Assembly: GCA_015234525.1 (NCBI GenBank)
Contig: JADGMX010000041.1
Location: 310,001 to 374,000, forward strand
Length of the DNA: 64,000 nucleotides
Direction of reading: 5' to 3'
From: Flavobacterium sp.
GTDB taxonomy: Bacteria > Bacteroidota > Bacteroidia > Flavobacteriales > Flavobacteriaceae
Position numbers and translations under genes: made by a program. This document shows, one piece after another, positions 7,335 through 16,049 of this stretch. The first letter of the stretch is position 1. Each line of letters opens with the position of its first letter. The notes below the pieces were generated by a model that ran no database searches, was not told the DNA's origin, and saw only the letters and a program-made list of their open reading frames with translations.

Positions 7335-8516
7335 TTATTTCTTGATCAATTTTACGGTTTGCATCTGGCTTGCGGTAGCTATTTTCGCGAAGTAAAGTCC
7401 GCTTTCCAATTCCGAAGCATCGATTGTTGTTTGATTGTCCATCGGTTTGGTCGACAAAACTGCTTTTCCGGTAACATCCAGGATCAAAATGCTCTGGATT
7501 TGATCGTCGGCGTTAAAGTTCCAGGAATTTTCGGTTGGATTTGGATAAACGCTCAGCGATGCGATGCGAGATTCGTTAACGCTTAATGACGGCGTAAAGT
7601 TGTAGGTTTGATCGGCGCGGTTAAATGTAATGTTGTACGTGCCGGGTACTACCTCAAGATCGTTATCTGATGCTTGGCCTGCAGGGAAAATCGTTCCGCC
7701 CCAACTTACCGTCCACATATCATCTTGTCTGAATTTTAAAACACCTTCGGTAAGGGTTTGGTTAAACAAGGTGTAGGTTATTCCGTCGGTTGTTGTCATA
7801 TCGGTATCGTCCGATTCCCAGCCGTTTACTGCAGTTCCGATGATTCCGATGCTCGGATGTTCAAAAGAATATTCGCCGCTCATTCGCTCAAAACGAACTG
7901 TCCAAAGACCTTCCTCGACAAGAATCGCAGGACCATCCGGGTAAGCAACTCCGACAGGAAATTCAAGATCTCCCCAAGTGATCGCGCTGTCATCGTCTTG
8001 TCTAAACATTGCCGGACCGGTTGCAAAGTTGAAAGCCGATAAAATGTAATTTACGCCATCGTTGGTCATCATTGATACGTCTGGTCCATCATAACCAAGA
8101 GTTGGATTAACCGCGGGACCCCAGACACCGATATCGAAAAACGAGGATGAACCGACAAAGCTGTAGTTAAGTGTATTGATGTCAAAAGTTACATCATACG
8201 TTCCGGCCAAAGTCTGAATGTTTCCGGCATTTAAAGTTGCCGTTCCTGCCGGAAATTCGTCCGCAAGAACAGATGCATTGTTTCCCCAATTTGTTGCCCA
8301 ATCGTGATTTAAACGGAACTTAATTTCTCCGCTGGTAACCTCGAGGTTTGAAATGGTGTAAACTCCGTTTCCGATCGGCGTCAGGTCGATTTCGTCACCT
8401 GTCATCGCGCCCGGCCATCCATTAACACCTGAACCTACGATAGACACAACATCTTGCGCTTGTGTGAATCCAAATGTTAAAATTGCCAATAGGCTTAAAA
8501 GTAATTTTCTTTTCAT
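7335..8516 (-). CDS. Secreted SusE/SusF-like repeat protein with T9SS type A sorting domain
   Basis: The 393-residue protein has a signal peptide (KRKLLLSLLAILTFGFTQAQ) and three imperfect repeats of about 95 residues, each with GxxVNGW-like, GVYTI/GITYTL and IKFRLNHDW/LKFRQDDMW segments and a closing TYDVTFD/TYNITFN strand. These resemble the tandem carbohydrate-binding domains of SusE and SusF. A C-terminal domain from about residue 317 (LSVYPNPTENSWNF ... GLYFAKI ... VKLIKK) is the T9SS type A sorting signal. It is probably secreted or surface-attached and glycan-binding. No catalytic domain is seen, and no susC/susD pair or amylase is adjacent. Confidence 0.85.
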   Translation of the reverse strand: MKRKLLLSLLAILTFGFTQAQDVVSIVGSGVNGWPGAMTGDEIDLTPIGNGVYTISNLEVTSGEIKFRLNHDWATNWGNNASVLADEFPAGTATLNAGNIQTLAGTYDVTFDINTLNYSFVGSSSFFDIGVWGPAVNPTLGYDGPDVSMMTNDGVNYILSAFNFATGPAMFRQDDDSAITWGDLEFPVGVAYPDGPAILVEEGLWTVRFERMSGEYSFEHPSIGIIGTAVNGWESDDTDMTTTDGITYTLFNQTLTEGVLKFRQDDMWTVSWGGTIFPAGQASDNDLEVVPGTYNITFNRADQTYNFTPSLSVNESRIASLSVYPNPTENSWNFNADDQIQSILILDVTGKAVLSTKPMDNQTTIDASELESGLYFAKIATASQMQTVKLIKK

Positions 8517-8586
8517 AAGTAAGATTGTTAGATATTCCGTTAAAAATAAATAATTAAAGGTACGGTCGTTAAAACCCAGCCATAAA

Positions 8587-8594
8587 CAAAGTTA
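8587..8594 (-). promoter_or_regulatory. -7 box TAACTTTG for the T9SS type A gene
   Basis: Minus-strand TAACTTTG lies 71-78 bases upstream of the start codon, giving an untranslated leader of about 65 bases, longer than most in this window. Confidence 0.5.
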
Positions 8595-8638
8595 CGAAAT
8601 CGATTTCGTGTTGAAAAGTTTTTAATTGTGATTGATTG

Positions 8639-10225
8639 CTAGGCGACTACGATTTTGAAATTCAGATCCGTAGGGTCTAATTCTGCAATAAGGTTTTCAA
8701 TCAGCGAACCGCCATATTCGAGATAAAATTCCGAAAAGTTGGAAAATCGTTCTTGAAGTGAATGGAATGGAAACAGTTCATCTTGCAACGAAATAATGCG
8801 TTCAAGTTGTTCCGCGTGTTTTCGTTTTTCGGCTCGCCGCAATTTTTTCTCGAGATTTTCGAGTCCGCGTAACTGTTTGTGTTCTTGAGCTTTTACAGCG
8901 CCGACAAACGATTTATCGGTTTGTTCAGCAATAGATTTTAACGTGTCGAATTGAACTTCGAGTGCTTTTTTGAGATCGGTAAAATGAAGTTCTTTATCGG
9001 AAAGTGTCTCAATCACATTATTGAGTAGATCATCGTGTTTGAGAAAAAGTTGCTCCCAATTCAGATGCAGTTTTTCAAGTTTTTCCGACTGCTTTTTTGA
9101 TGCGATTAACGCTGAATTTCGTAACAGTAACATAGGAAACGTGATCCGGGATGCCTCGAAAAACGATTTGAGTTGAAGCCAATACGCGATCTCGCCGCCT
9201 CCGCCAATATAACAAAGGTTTGGTAAAATCACTTCCTGATAGAGGGGTCGCATGATGACATTCGGACTGAACTTTTCAGGTTCGGCGTCGACCAACTTTA
9301 ATAATTCTTCTTTACTAAAGCGCAGATTGGAGTTGTTAACAATGTACTGGCCGTTCTCAAGTACGATTCGTTCGCGCAAATTCTCGTCGAGGTAAAACAA
9401 ATTGATCTCGCGCGGATTTACCTGAACATTGTATTGCTTTAGAAGCAGTGATGTTTCAGCTACTTTTTGATGTGAAATTTGAGTTTCAAGCTCTTCTTTG
9501 ACAAACGGAATGAACTCGCGTTTTAACTCTCTGTCGTCACCATCGATAATAACCAGTCCGTGATCGCCAAAGAGTTCATTCGCCAGAAACCGTGTAGCAT
9601 CAGTTAGATTTTTATTTTTGAGATACGCATCTGAAAATAGCCGCTTTAATTCAGCAGCATTTTTTCCGACCCCAAGATTCGCCGAAAATACGGTGAAAAA
9701 ATCGTCCAGCCCGTCGGTTGATAATCGGCCAACAGCGCCTGAACTCTCGCGTGACCAACGAAATTTTTTGCCCTTAAAATTGAAGTAATTGATTTCGTCA
9801 AAATCGTGATCTTCGGTAGCCATCCAATAAACCGGCACGAAATTATTTTCAGGATATTCCGCTTTAAGCGTTGTGGTGAGATTGATCGTCGATATTATTT
9901 TATACAAAAAATACATCGGACCCGTAAATAAATTCAATTGATGACCTGTGGTAATCGTAAAGGTATTTACAGCTCGTAAACTTTCGATGTTGCTGTTTGT
10001 GGCTTCAGAAGTTTCGACATTCTCATATTGTCGCAGAAGTACGTCGGCAAGATTATTTCGATCAGCTGAATAGTTCGACTGCTTCTCGTGTATTTGGGCC
10101 TTAAAATTTTCCAACTTTGGGAAACGATGATAGAGAGGAGCGATGTTCTGCTTTTGGTCTAAATAATCGAGAATCAACTCGGTGAAAAATCCCGTCTTCT
10201 GATAACTGATACAATCGCTCGGCAT
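8639..10225 (-). CDS. bshC: Bacillithiol biosynthesis cysteine-adding enzyme BshC
   Basis: The 528-residue protein shows the family's conserved blocks: TGHQLNLFTGPMYFLYKI near 112, VYWMATEDHDFDEINYF near 149, and GGGGEIAYWLQLK near 340. A charged coiled-coil segment (about 400-480) precedes the C-terminus. BshC adds cysteine to glucosaminyl-malate in the last step of bacillithiol synthesis, so the organism probably uses bacillithiol as its low-molecular-weight thiol. bshA and bshB are not in the window. It is transcribed divergently from the radical-SAM gene. Confidence 0.95.
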   Translation of the reverse strand: MPSDCISYQKTGFFTELILDYLDQKQNIAPLYHRFPKLENFKAQIHEKQSNYSADRNNLADVLLRQYENVETSEATNSNIESLRAVNTFTITTGHQLNLFTGPMYFLYKIISTINLTTTLKAEYPENNFVPVYWMATEDHDFDEINYFNFKGKKFRWSRESSGAVGRLSTDGLDDFFTVFSANLGVGKNAAELKRLFSDAYLKNKNLTDATRFLANELFGDHGLVIIDGDDRELKREFIPFVKEELETQISHQKVAETSLLLKQYNVQVNPREINLFYLDENLRERIVLENGQYIVNNSNLRFSKEELLKLVDAEPEKFSPNVIMRPLYQEVILPNLCYIGGGGEIAYWLQLKSFFEASRITFPMLLLRNSALIASKKQSEKLEKLHLNWEQLFLKHDDLLNNVIETLSDKELHFTDLKKALEVQFDTLKSIAEQTDKSFVGAVKAQEHKQLRGLENLEKKLRRAEKRKHAEQLERIISLQDELFPFHSLQERFSNFSEFYLEYGGSLIENLIAELDPTDLNFKIVVA

Positions 10226-10312
10226 ATTTGTGGCTTAAGGTGCGTAAATTTACGAAAAATGCGTTAGAGCACAGATTAACTATTTGTATAAAAAACTAAT
10301 CACAAGATAACG

Positions 10313-10320
10313 TACTTTTG
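10313..10320 (+). promoter_or_regulatory. -7 box TACTTTTG for the radical-SAM gene
   Basis: TACTTTTGC lies 14-21 bases before the TTG at 10334. It supports a start near that codon and a leader of about 7 bases. The TTTG at 10283 is too far (26 bases) to be a normal -33 element. Confidence 0.55.
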
Positions 10321-10333
10321 CAAAAACAACAGT

Positions 10334-12526
10334 TTGGGCTTCACTTCATTACTTATAACGCCGCCGTTTACACAATTAAACACACCTTATCCGGCAACCG
10401 CATATTTAAAGGGTTTTTTAAATACGATTAACCAGTCTGCGCTTCAGGCGGATCTTGGAATTGAAGTTATTCTCCAGCTTTTCAGTAAAGGAGGATTGAC
10501 TGAAATGTTTAATACAGTTAGTCTTTCCCAGGTGCTTTCGGATAATTCAGCCCGAATCTTTGCTCTTCGGGATGATTATGTTTCGACCATTGATAGTGTG
10601 ATCAAATTTCTTCAGGGCCAAAATCCGACTATGGCGCTCCAAATCTGCAGCGGAAACTTCTTGCCTGAAGCGTCCCGATTTGACCAACTCGCCGAACTTG
10701 ACTACGCTTTTGGGACGATGGGAACTCAGGATCAGGCGAAACATTTGGCGACGCTTTACCTGGAAGACATTTCTGATTTTATCGTTGAAGCGATCGATCC
10801 TCATTTTGGTTTTAGCCGGTATGCTGAACGATTGGCTAGAAGTGCAAATTCGTTTGACCAACTTTACTCAGCTCTCGAGACCGAATTATCCTTCATTGAC
10901 AAGATAACAATCAGGATTCTCGAAGCTAAACTCGAGCATTCTCGACCTGATTTAATATTGATTTCTGTTCCATTTCCCGGTAATTTATTTGCCGCTTTCC
11001 GAATCGCCCAATACGTCAGGGAAAATCATCCAACGATGAAAATCGCAATGGGTGGCGGTTTTCCAAATACTGAACTTCGGTCGGTATGTGATACTCGCGT
11101 TTTCGAATTCTTCGATTTTATTACATTGGATGATGGCGAAGCTCCGGTCGAAAATTTAATCAAATTTATTTCCGGCGATAGTCAGGTTGGCAGCCTCAAA
11201 CGAACCTTTTTACTTGAAGAATCGCAGGTTAAATATTATAATAATCCGCAGATCCGCGACTATAAACAATCCGAGGTCGGAACTCCCGATTACTCCGATT
11301 TGCCGCTTGACAAGTATATTTCGGTAATCGAAATCATCAATCCGATGCACCGCCTTTGGAGCGACGGGCGATGGAACAAACTCACCATGGCGCACGGATG
11401 TTATTGGGGAAAATGTACGTTTTGCGATATTTCTCTCGACTACATTAAAATCTACGAACCGGTTGCGGCGAAATTGTTATGCGATAGGATGGAAGAACTT
11501 ATCGCACAAACCGGGGAAAATGGTTTTCATTTTGTCGACGAAGCGGCTCCGCCGGCATTAATGCGAGCTCTTGCGCTCGAAATTTTGCGACGGAAATTGG
11601 TGGTGACGTGGTGGACAAATATTCGCTTCGAGAAAAGTTTTACTGCCGATTTATGCCTATTACTAAAAGCATCAGGTTGCATTGCTGTTTCAGGCGGCCT
11701 CGAAGTTGCATCTGATCGGTTGCTGAAATTAATCGATAAAGGCGTTACCGTTGAGCAGGTTGCAAAAGTGACCCGCAATTTCACCGAATCCGGAATTATG
11801 GTTCATGCCTACTTGATGTATGGCTATCCAACCCAAACGGTTCAGGAAACTGTTGATAGTTTGGAAATGGTTCGGCAGTTGTTTGAAGAAGGAGTGTTGC
11901 AATCCGCCTATTGGCATCAGTTTGCGATGACGGTTCACAGTCCGGTTGGAATGTTTCCTGAAAAATTCGGCGTGGTCAAATCGGATTTGATCGGAACCTT
12001 CGCCAATAACGATGTCACTTATGTTGATCCAACAGGTGTCGATCACGATCAGTTTAGCTTCGGACTTAAAAAATCGCTTTACAACTACATGCACGGAATG
12101 TGCTATGATTTCCCACTTCAGGATTGGTTTGAGTTCAAAATTCCGCGTACTTCCATTAATCCGAATTTCATTTCAGATGCGATTCAGGAAAATCGTGATC
12201 TCGTGTTAAGACCGAATTCTAAAGTAGTTTTTCTCGGAACCACGCCTTTTATTCGTTTTACGACAAAGACCAAAAAAGGATTTGTTCGCGAAAGTGCGCA
12301 GCTTACGTTCCACAGCAAACAACAAGTTCTGGAACTCATGTTCGACAAAGCTGAAGGCGAATGGTTATTTGAAATGCTCGGGAAGTTAGCGCCTCAAAAC
12401 GAAAAACTGCTCACAACAAAAGATATCAAAAGTGATTATGAATCTTCTGTCGGAGCAGATTTTGAATTATTCTGGTTCTCGAAACCTGTTGCTAAATTGC
12501 GGGAAGTCGGTTTACTCGAACTCTAG
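10334..12526 (+). CDS. B12-binding-type radical SAM protein with CX4CX2C motif
   Basis: The 730-residue protein starts at TTG, chosen because the frame begins there with SLLITPPFTQLNTPYPATAYL, the usual N-terminus of this family, just behind a -7 box. Residues about 190-275 resemble a cobalamin-binding Rossmann domain (LILISVPFPGNLFAA; AMGGGFPNTEL; DFITLDDGEAP). The radical SAM core begins at AHGCYWGKCTFCD. The cysteines at 356, 361 and 364 are spaced CX4CX2C, not the canonical CX3CX2C. Further core strands include SGGLEVASDRLLKLIDKG and AYLMYGYPTQT. The reaction is unknown; methylation or RiPP-type modification would be a guess. It ends exactly where the convergent gene ends. Confidence 0.8.
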   Translation: MGFTSLLITPPFTQLNTPYPATAYLKGFLNTINQSALQADLGIEVILQLFSKGGLTEMFNTVSLSQVLSDNSARIFALRDDYVSTIDSVIKFLQGQNPTMALQICSGNFLPEASRFDQLAELDYAFGTMGTQDQAKHLATLYLEDISDFIVEAIDPHFGFSRYAERLARSANSFDQLYSALETELSFIDKITIRILEAKLEHSRPDLILISVPFPGNLFAAFRIAQYVRENHPTMKIAMGGGFPNTELRSVCDTRVFEFFDFITLDDGEAPVENLIKFISGDSQVGSLKRTFLLEESQVKYYNNPQIRDYKQSEVGTPDYSDLPLDKYISVIEIINPMHRLWSDGRWNKLTMAHGCYWGKCTFCDISLDYIKIYEPVAAKLLCDRMEELIAQTGENGFHFVDEAAPPALMRALALEILRRKLVVTWWTNIRFEKSFTADLCLLLKASGCIAVSGGLEVASDRLLKLIDKGVTVEQVAKVTRNFTESGIMVHAYLMYGYPTQTVQETVDSLEMVRQLFEEGVLQSAYWHQFAMTVHSPVGMFPEKFGVVKSDLIGTFANNDVTYVDPTGVDHDQFSFGLKKSLYNYMHGMCYDFPLQDWFEFKIPRTSINPNFISDAIQENRDLVLRPNSKVVFLGTTPFIRFTTKTKKGFVRESAQLTFHSKQQVLELMFDKAEGEWLFEMLGKLAPQNEKLLTTKDIKSDYESSVGADFELFWFSKPVAKLREVGLLEL

Positions 12527-12922
12527 TTATTTCTTCTTCTTTTTCTTGGATTGTTTCTCGCGAAGCGCTTCATACTTTTCGATCTGTACCGGGTTTAGAA
12601 TCTTGATGATATCGGCGTTAAGCTTTTCTCTCAATCCAACGATTTTCTCGATTTTAAGATCGTTTGAAATATCCATCATTTGCACCTTTCGCGATTCTTC
12701 CACATTGCTCTCCATCAAATCTGTGACAACCGCTTTTTGAAAGGCATCAAGTTCAAGATCTTCGGCGAGTTTGTTAATGCCGACTTCCATATAATCAACC
12801 TTTTCCTTCGCTTTTTTACCAATCGGAGTAGGGTTGCGGCCGATTCGACGATCTACACCACCATACTGGGCCGACGCGTTGTAGAATGTCACGATCATCA
12901 ATACAAGAATCAGTATTTTCAT
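12527..12922 (-). CDS. Small secreted protein with Lys-rich tail, downstream of rimO
   Basis: About 131 residues with a signal peptide (KILILVLMIVTFYNASAQ) and a helical, charged mature part ending in KQSKKKKKK. The helical pattern (KAVVTDLMES; IIKILNPVQIEKYEALREK) resembles Spy/LTXXQ-like periplasmic proteins, though the LTxxQ motif itself is only approximated by LNPVQ. ATG at 12922 is preferred; a GTG directly upstream (12925) abuts the rimO stop. Cotranscribed with rimO. Function unknown. Confidence 0.7.
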   Translation of the reverse strand: MKILILVLMIVTFYNASAQYGGVDRRIGRNPTPIGKKAKEKVDYMEVGINKLAEDLELDAFQKAVVTDLMESNVEESRKVQMMDISNDLKIEKIVGLREKLNADIIKILNPVQIEKYEALREKQSKKKKKK

Positions 12923-12925
12923 CAC

Positions 12926-14281
12926 TTATTGCATGTTTACAGCAACATGACTAACCTCGTTCGGCAAAATTACAGCCTCGCCGTAAAGGTCAAATTCGGT
13001 TGCTTCGGTTATAAGAATATCGACAAACTCGCCGGTCTTTAAATATTGTTTGGTAGCATCAATCAAAACTTCGTTATCAACATCAGGACTGTCAAATTCA
13101 GTTCGGCCCACAAAGTGATTTCCTTCCTTACGGTCAATGATACACCTGAAGATTTTGCCAACTTTTTCCTGATTTAATTCAAATGAAATCTGCGACTGAA
13201 TTTCCATAATTTCATTAGCTCGTTGCTGTTTAACCTCTGCCGGAACATCGTCTTCAAGCAAGTACGCATGCGTGTTTTCTTCATGCGAATACGTAAAACA
13301 TCCAAGACGTTCAAAACGCATTTCTTCAACCCAATTCTTTAAAATCTGAAAATCTGCTTCAGTCTCACCGGGATAACCTACGATTAAAGTTGTCCGAATC
13401 GCCATTCCCGGAACAGCTTCCCTGAATTGTTTTAATAGTTTGGTAGTTTTGGCTTGAGTAGTCCCACGACGCATCGATTTTAACACCGAGTCCGAAATGT
13501 GTTGCAGCGGAATATCAATGTAATTGCAAATTTTCGGCTCCCGTTCCATCAGTTCCAAAACATCCATCGGAAACCCACTCGGAAAGGCATAATGAAGTCG
13601 GATCCATTCAATTCCCTCGACCTTCACAAGGTTTTCAAGAAGTTCAGCCAGATTCCGCTTTCCGTAAAGATCAAGTCCGTAATACGTAAGATCTTGTGCA
13701 ATCAGAATCAATTCTTTCACCCCGTTTTTCGCCAAACCTTCAGCTTCTTTTACCAATTTTTCAATCGGCTGAGAAACGTGTTTGCCACGCATTAACGGGA
13801 TCGCGCAAAAGCTGCATGGACGATCGCAACCTTCAGCAATTTTTAAGTATGCATAATTCTTTGGAGTAGTGGTCAAACGCTCGCCCAGAAGTTCATGACG
13901 ATAATCCGCACCAAGTGCTTTCAATAATAGTGGAAGCTCGGTCGTTCCAAAAAATTGATCGACATTCGGAATTTCTTTTTCCAAATCCGGACGATAACGC
14001 TCAGAAAGACAGCCGGTAACGAACACTTTATCTACAAGACCACGTTCTTTTTTATCCGCATATTCCAGGATCATATTCACCGATTCAGCTTTGGCATTAT
14101 CGATAAAACCACACGTATTTATAACAATGATATTTCCTTCATTTTCAGCCGGCGCTTCATGTTCAACATCTTTTCCACTTGCGCGCAACTGACCCATCAA
14201 CACCTCACTGTCGTAGACATTCTTCGAACATCCAAGGGTAATAACATTTATTTTATTTTTCTTTAAAGACCTGGCTCTCAT
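12926..14281 (-). CDS. rimO: Ribosomal protein uS12 methylthiotransferase RimO
   Basis: At 451 residues it has three domains: an N-terminal UPF0004 domain with three cluster cysteines (TLGCSKN, NTCGF, TGCLS), a radical SAM core with CDRPCSFC (CX3CX2C) near 152, and a C-terminal TRAM domain (LIDATKQYLKTGEFVDILIT). The EGCDRPCSFCAIPLMRGKHVS signature separates RimO from MiaB. It adds a methylthio group to the conserved aspartate of ribosomal protein S12, using two 4Fe-4S clusters. It is the first gene of a two-gene operon. Confidence 0.96.
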   Translation of the reverse strand: MRARSLKKNKINVITLGCSKNVYDSEVLMGQLRASGKDVEHEAPAENEGNIIVINTCGFIDNAKAESVNMILEYADKKERGLVDKVFVTGCLSERYRPDLEKEIPNVDQFFGTTELPLLLKALGADYRHELLGERLTTTPKNYAYLKIAEGCDRPCSFCAIPLMRGKHVSQPIEKLVKEAEGLAKNGVKELILIAQDLTYYGLDLYGKRNLAELLENLVKVEGIEWIRLHYAFPSGFPMDVLELMEREPKICNYIDIPLQHISDSVLKSMRRGTTQAKTTKLLKQFREAVPGMAIRTTLIVGYPGETEADFQILKNWVEEMRFERLGCFTYSHEENTHAYLLEDDVPAEVKQQRANEIMEIQSQISFELNQEKVGKIFRCIIDRKEGNHFVGRTEFDSPDVDNEVLIDATKQYLKTGEFVDILITEATEFDLYGEAVILPNEVSHVAVNMQ

Positions 14282-14357
14282 TTATTTGTAAATTGGAGTG
14301 CAAAATTAGGCAATTATTTTGGCCCAACTTGGCTTTTTGCATTTTTTGTGATGATTA

Positions 14358-14434
14358 GGAGCTATTCCCGCTGTTCTCTTCAATCTTTAGTCGCGAACCC
14401 CGCGCCTAAAGGATTTCCGCTGCCATCGGGGCTA
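14358..14434 (+). repeat. Intergenic repeat, sub-type A, copy 3 (degenerate core)
   Basis: GGAGCTATTCCCGCTGTTC ... GGATTTCCGCTGCCATCGGGGCTA. The ends are well kept but the central CTTTTTTGC/GCAAAAAAG pair is replaced by CTTTAGTCGCG/CGCGCCTAAAGG, which still pairs. This looks like compensatory change rather than random decay. Confidence 0.75.
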
Positions 14435-14437
14435 AAA

Positions 14438-14470
14438 AAATCCGTTCCATCAAAATATGAAACGGATTTA
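14438..14470 (-). terminator. Terminator of the FadL-like gene
   Basis: Stem AAATCCGTT/AACGGATTT (9 bp, extendable past a mismatch by CAT/ATG) with a run of T on the minus-strand side, 22 bases past the stop of the gene at 14492. Confidence 0.8.
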
Positions 14471-14491
14471 ATAAATGTTCTTCAATGACTG

Positions 14492-15982
14492 TTATAGCTC
14501 GAAAACCAGCGACAAGCTTACATTGTTATTTACACTTTTGATCTCCGGCGCATCAACAAACCCCTGCGAAAAGATTGATTGCTCGAAATCCTGTTTTGCG
14601 TAAGAGTATGACAAATCAAGTCGGGTAGAGCCAAAATTGTAACCAATACCACCTGAATAGCCGGTAAGATCGCCAACAACTCGGCCATCTTTATACGGAC
14701 TTTCCACCATTCGGTAACCAGCTCTCAAACTGAACTGCTTGATTCTGTGTTCGGCTCCAATTCTAAGTTCGCCCGCAGTATCCAGCAAGTCCGACATCTG
14801 CGAATTTATAGCCTGGAAATACAAGTCTTCACTTGGTCTGAATTCTGTATTGCTGTAATCTTTAATGCTGTAATCAACACTAATTAGACTAGTGGTTCCA
14901 AATACATACGCCAAACTTCCTGTCCATTTCCCGGGTGTTTGCAACTTATAAACGTCGTAAACAATGGTAACTCCCGGATCAACGTATTCATTAAGTGATG
15001 CGCCATTTTCAACACGAACAGTTGAAATGTTTTGAGAAAGCTCGTCGTTAAGTCGGTACCAGGTCGGCGACTCATACGCCAAGCCAAATCTGAACTCGCG
15101 TGTTACTTTGGCAATCGCGCCAAGCTGGAACGAGAATCCCGATCCGTAGGTATAAAGGTCGTTGTTGAATCGCAACCGCTGAATTCCAGTCGTCGCATCG
15201 TTTGAATTTTGCTCGTAAAAACTAGTCGATTTTCTGTAATCGGTAAAATGCGAGTTAAGATTCAGACCAAAATAGATTTTATCCTTATACTGGGTTGCCG
15301 CATTAAACGAAAGTTTGCCATTGTATCCCGTTGATATCAGTGAGTTCTCTTGGTAGAAATTCCCGCCGGCCGGGACATTTGAAACATATCCGCTACCGCT
15401 TTCTGCCGGATCAATCAAATACGATTGATAACCTAAAAACGCCTGACCTGCGCCATACGAAAGTTCCTCGTAATAGAAATCTTGCAGGTCGGCAAGCGGA
15501 ATTCCGCCACCCTGATTTGCATAACTTAAAAAGTAGTTTGCAACCGAATTGTTCGGATTCATACCGGCACTGAAAACAGAATTGTCAAAGTCGTTTGTGT
15601 TTTCATACGCAACTCCGATTGAAAGTTTTCGCCAGTCGCTATCGGGATTGCTATTATTAAAAACAAAAACTGCCGCCGCTTGATTTAGATCAAAAGCTGA
15701 CTCTTTATCACTTTCTTTTGTTCCAAAATAATTGGATTCGTTCTTTTTATTATAACTGCTCAAGGTAAATCCTGCCTGGTTGTTGATGAAAACTGCTGAT
15801 CCGGCCGGGTTGACAGAAAGCGATGAAAAATCGCCCCCGAGCGCACCAAAAGCACCACTCATTGCCCGAAAACGAGCTGTTCCGTTTAGATTGTCGGTTG
15901 AATATCTGATCGCATCAGAAATTTCCTGTGACTGGGCACCTGTAATGCTTAGCGCCGCTATAAGTAATAATGTGCGTTTCAT
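14492..15982 (-). CDS. OmpP1/FadL/TodX-family outer membrane transporter
   Basis: The 496-residue protein has a signal peptide ending in AQSQE and then the family's N-terminal hatch motif, RFRAMSGAFGALGGDFSSLSVNPAG. The rest is alternating beta strands rich in aromatic girdle residues, ending in a strand with terminal NNVSLSLVFEL that fits insertion of a beta-barrel by Bam. FadL-type channels admit hydrophobic compounds such as long-chain fatty acids. The ligand here cannot be told. It lies downstream of the Trp/Tyr-rich lipoprotein gene on the same strand, with 67 bp between. Confidence 0.88.
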   Translation of the reverse strand: MKRTLLLIAALSITGAQSQEISDAIRYSTDNLNGTARFRAMSGAFGALGGDFSSLSVNPAGSAVFINNQAGFTLSSYNKKNESNYFGTKESDKESAFDLNQAAAVFVFNNSNPDSDWRKLSIGVAYENTNDFDNSVFSAGMNPNNSVANYFLSYANQGGGIPLADLQDFYYEELSYGAGQAFLGYQSYLIDPAESGSGYVSNVPAGGNFYQENSLISTGYNGKLSFNAATQYKDKIYFGLNLNSHFTDYRKSTSFYEQNSNDATTGIQRLRFNNDLYTYGSGFSFQLGAIAKVTREFRFGLAYESPTWYRLNDELSQNISTVRVENGASLNEYVDPGVTIVYDVYKLQTPGKWTGSLAYVFGTTSLISVDYSIKDYSNTEFRPSEDLYFQAINSQMSDLLDTAGELRIGAEHRIKQFSLRAGYRMVESPYKDGRVVGDLTGYSGGIGYNFGSTRLDLSYSYAKQDFEQSIFSQGFVDAPEIKSVNNNVSLSLVFEL

Positions 15983-16049
15983 GATGAATAAATGATTGGT
16001 TGAAAAAAAACCTATGCAACCCTTTGATTACATAGGTAATTTGAGATAA

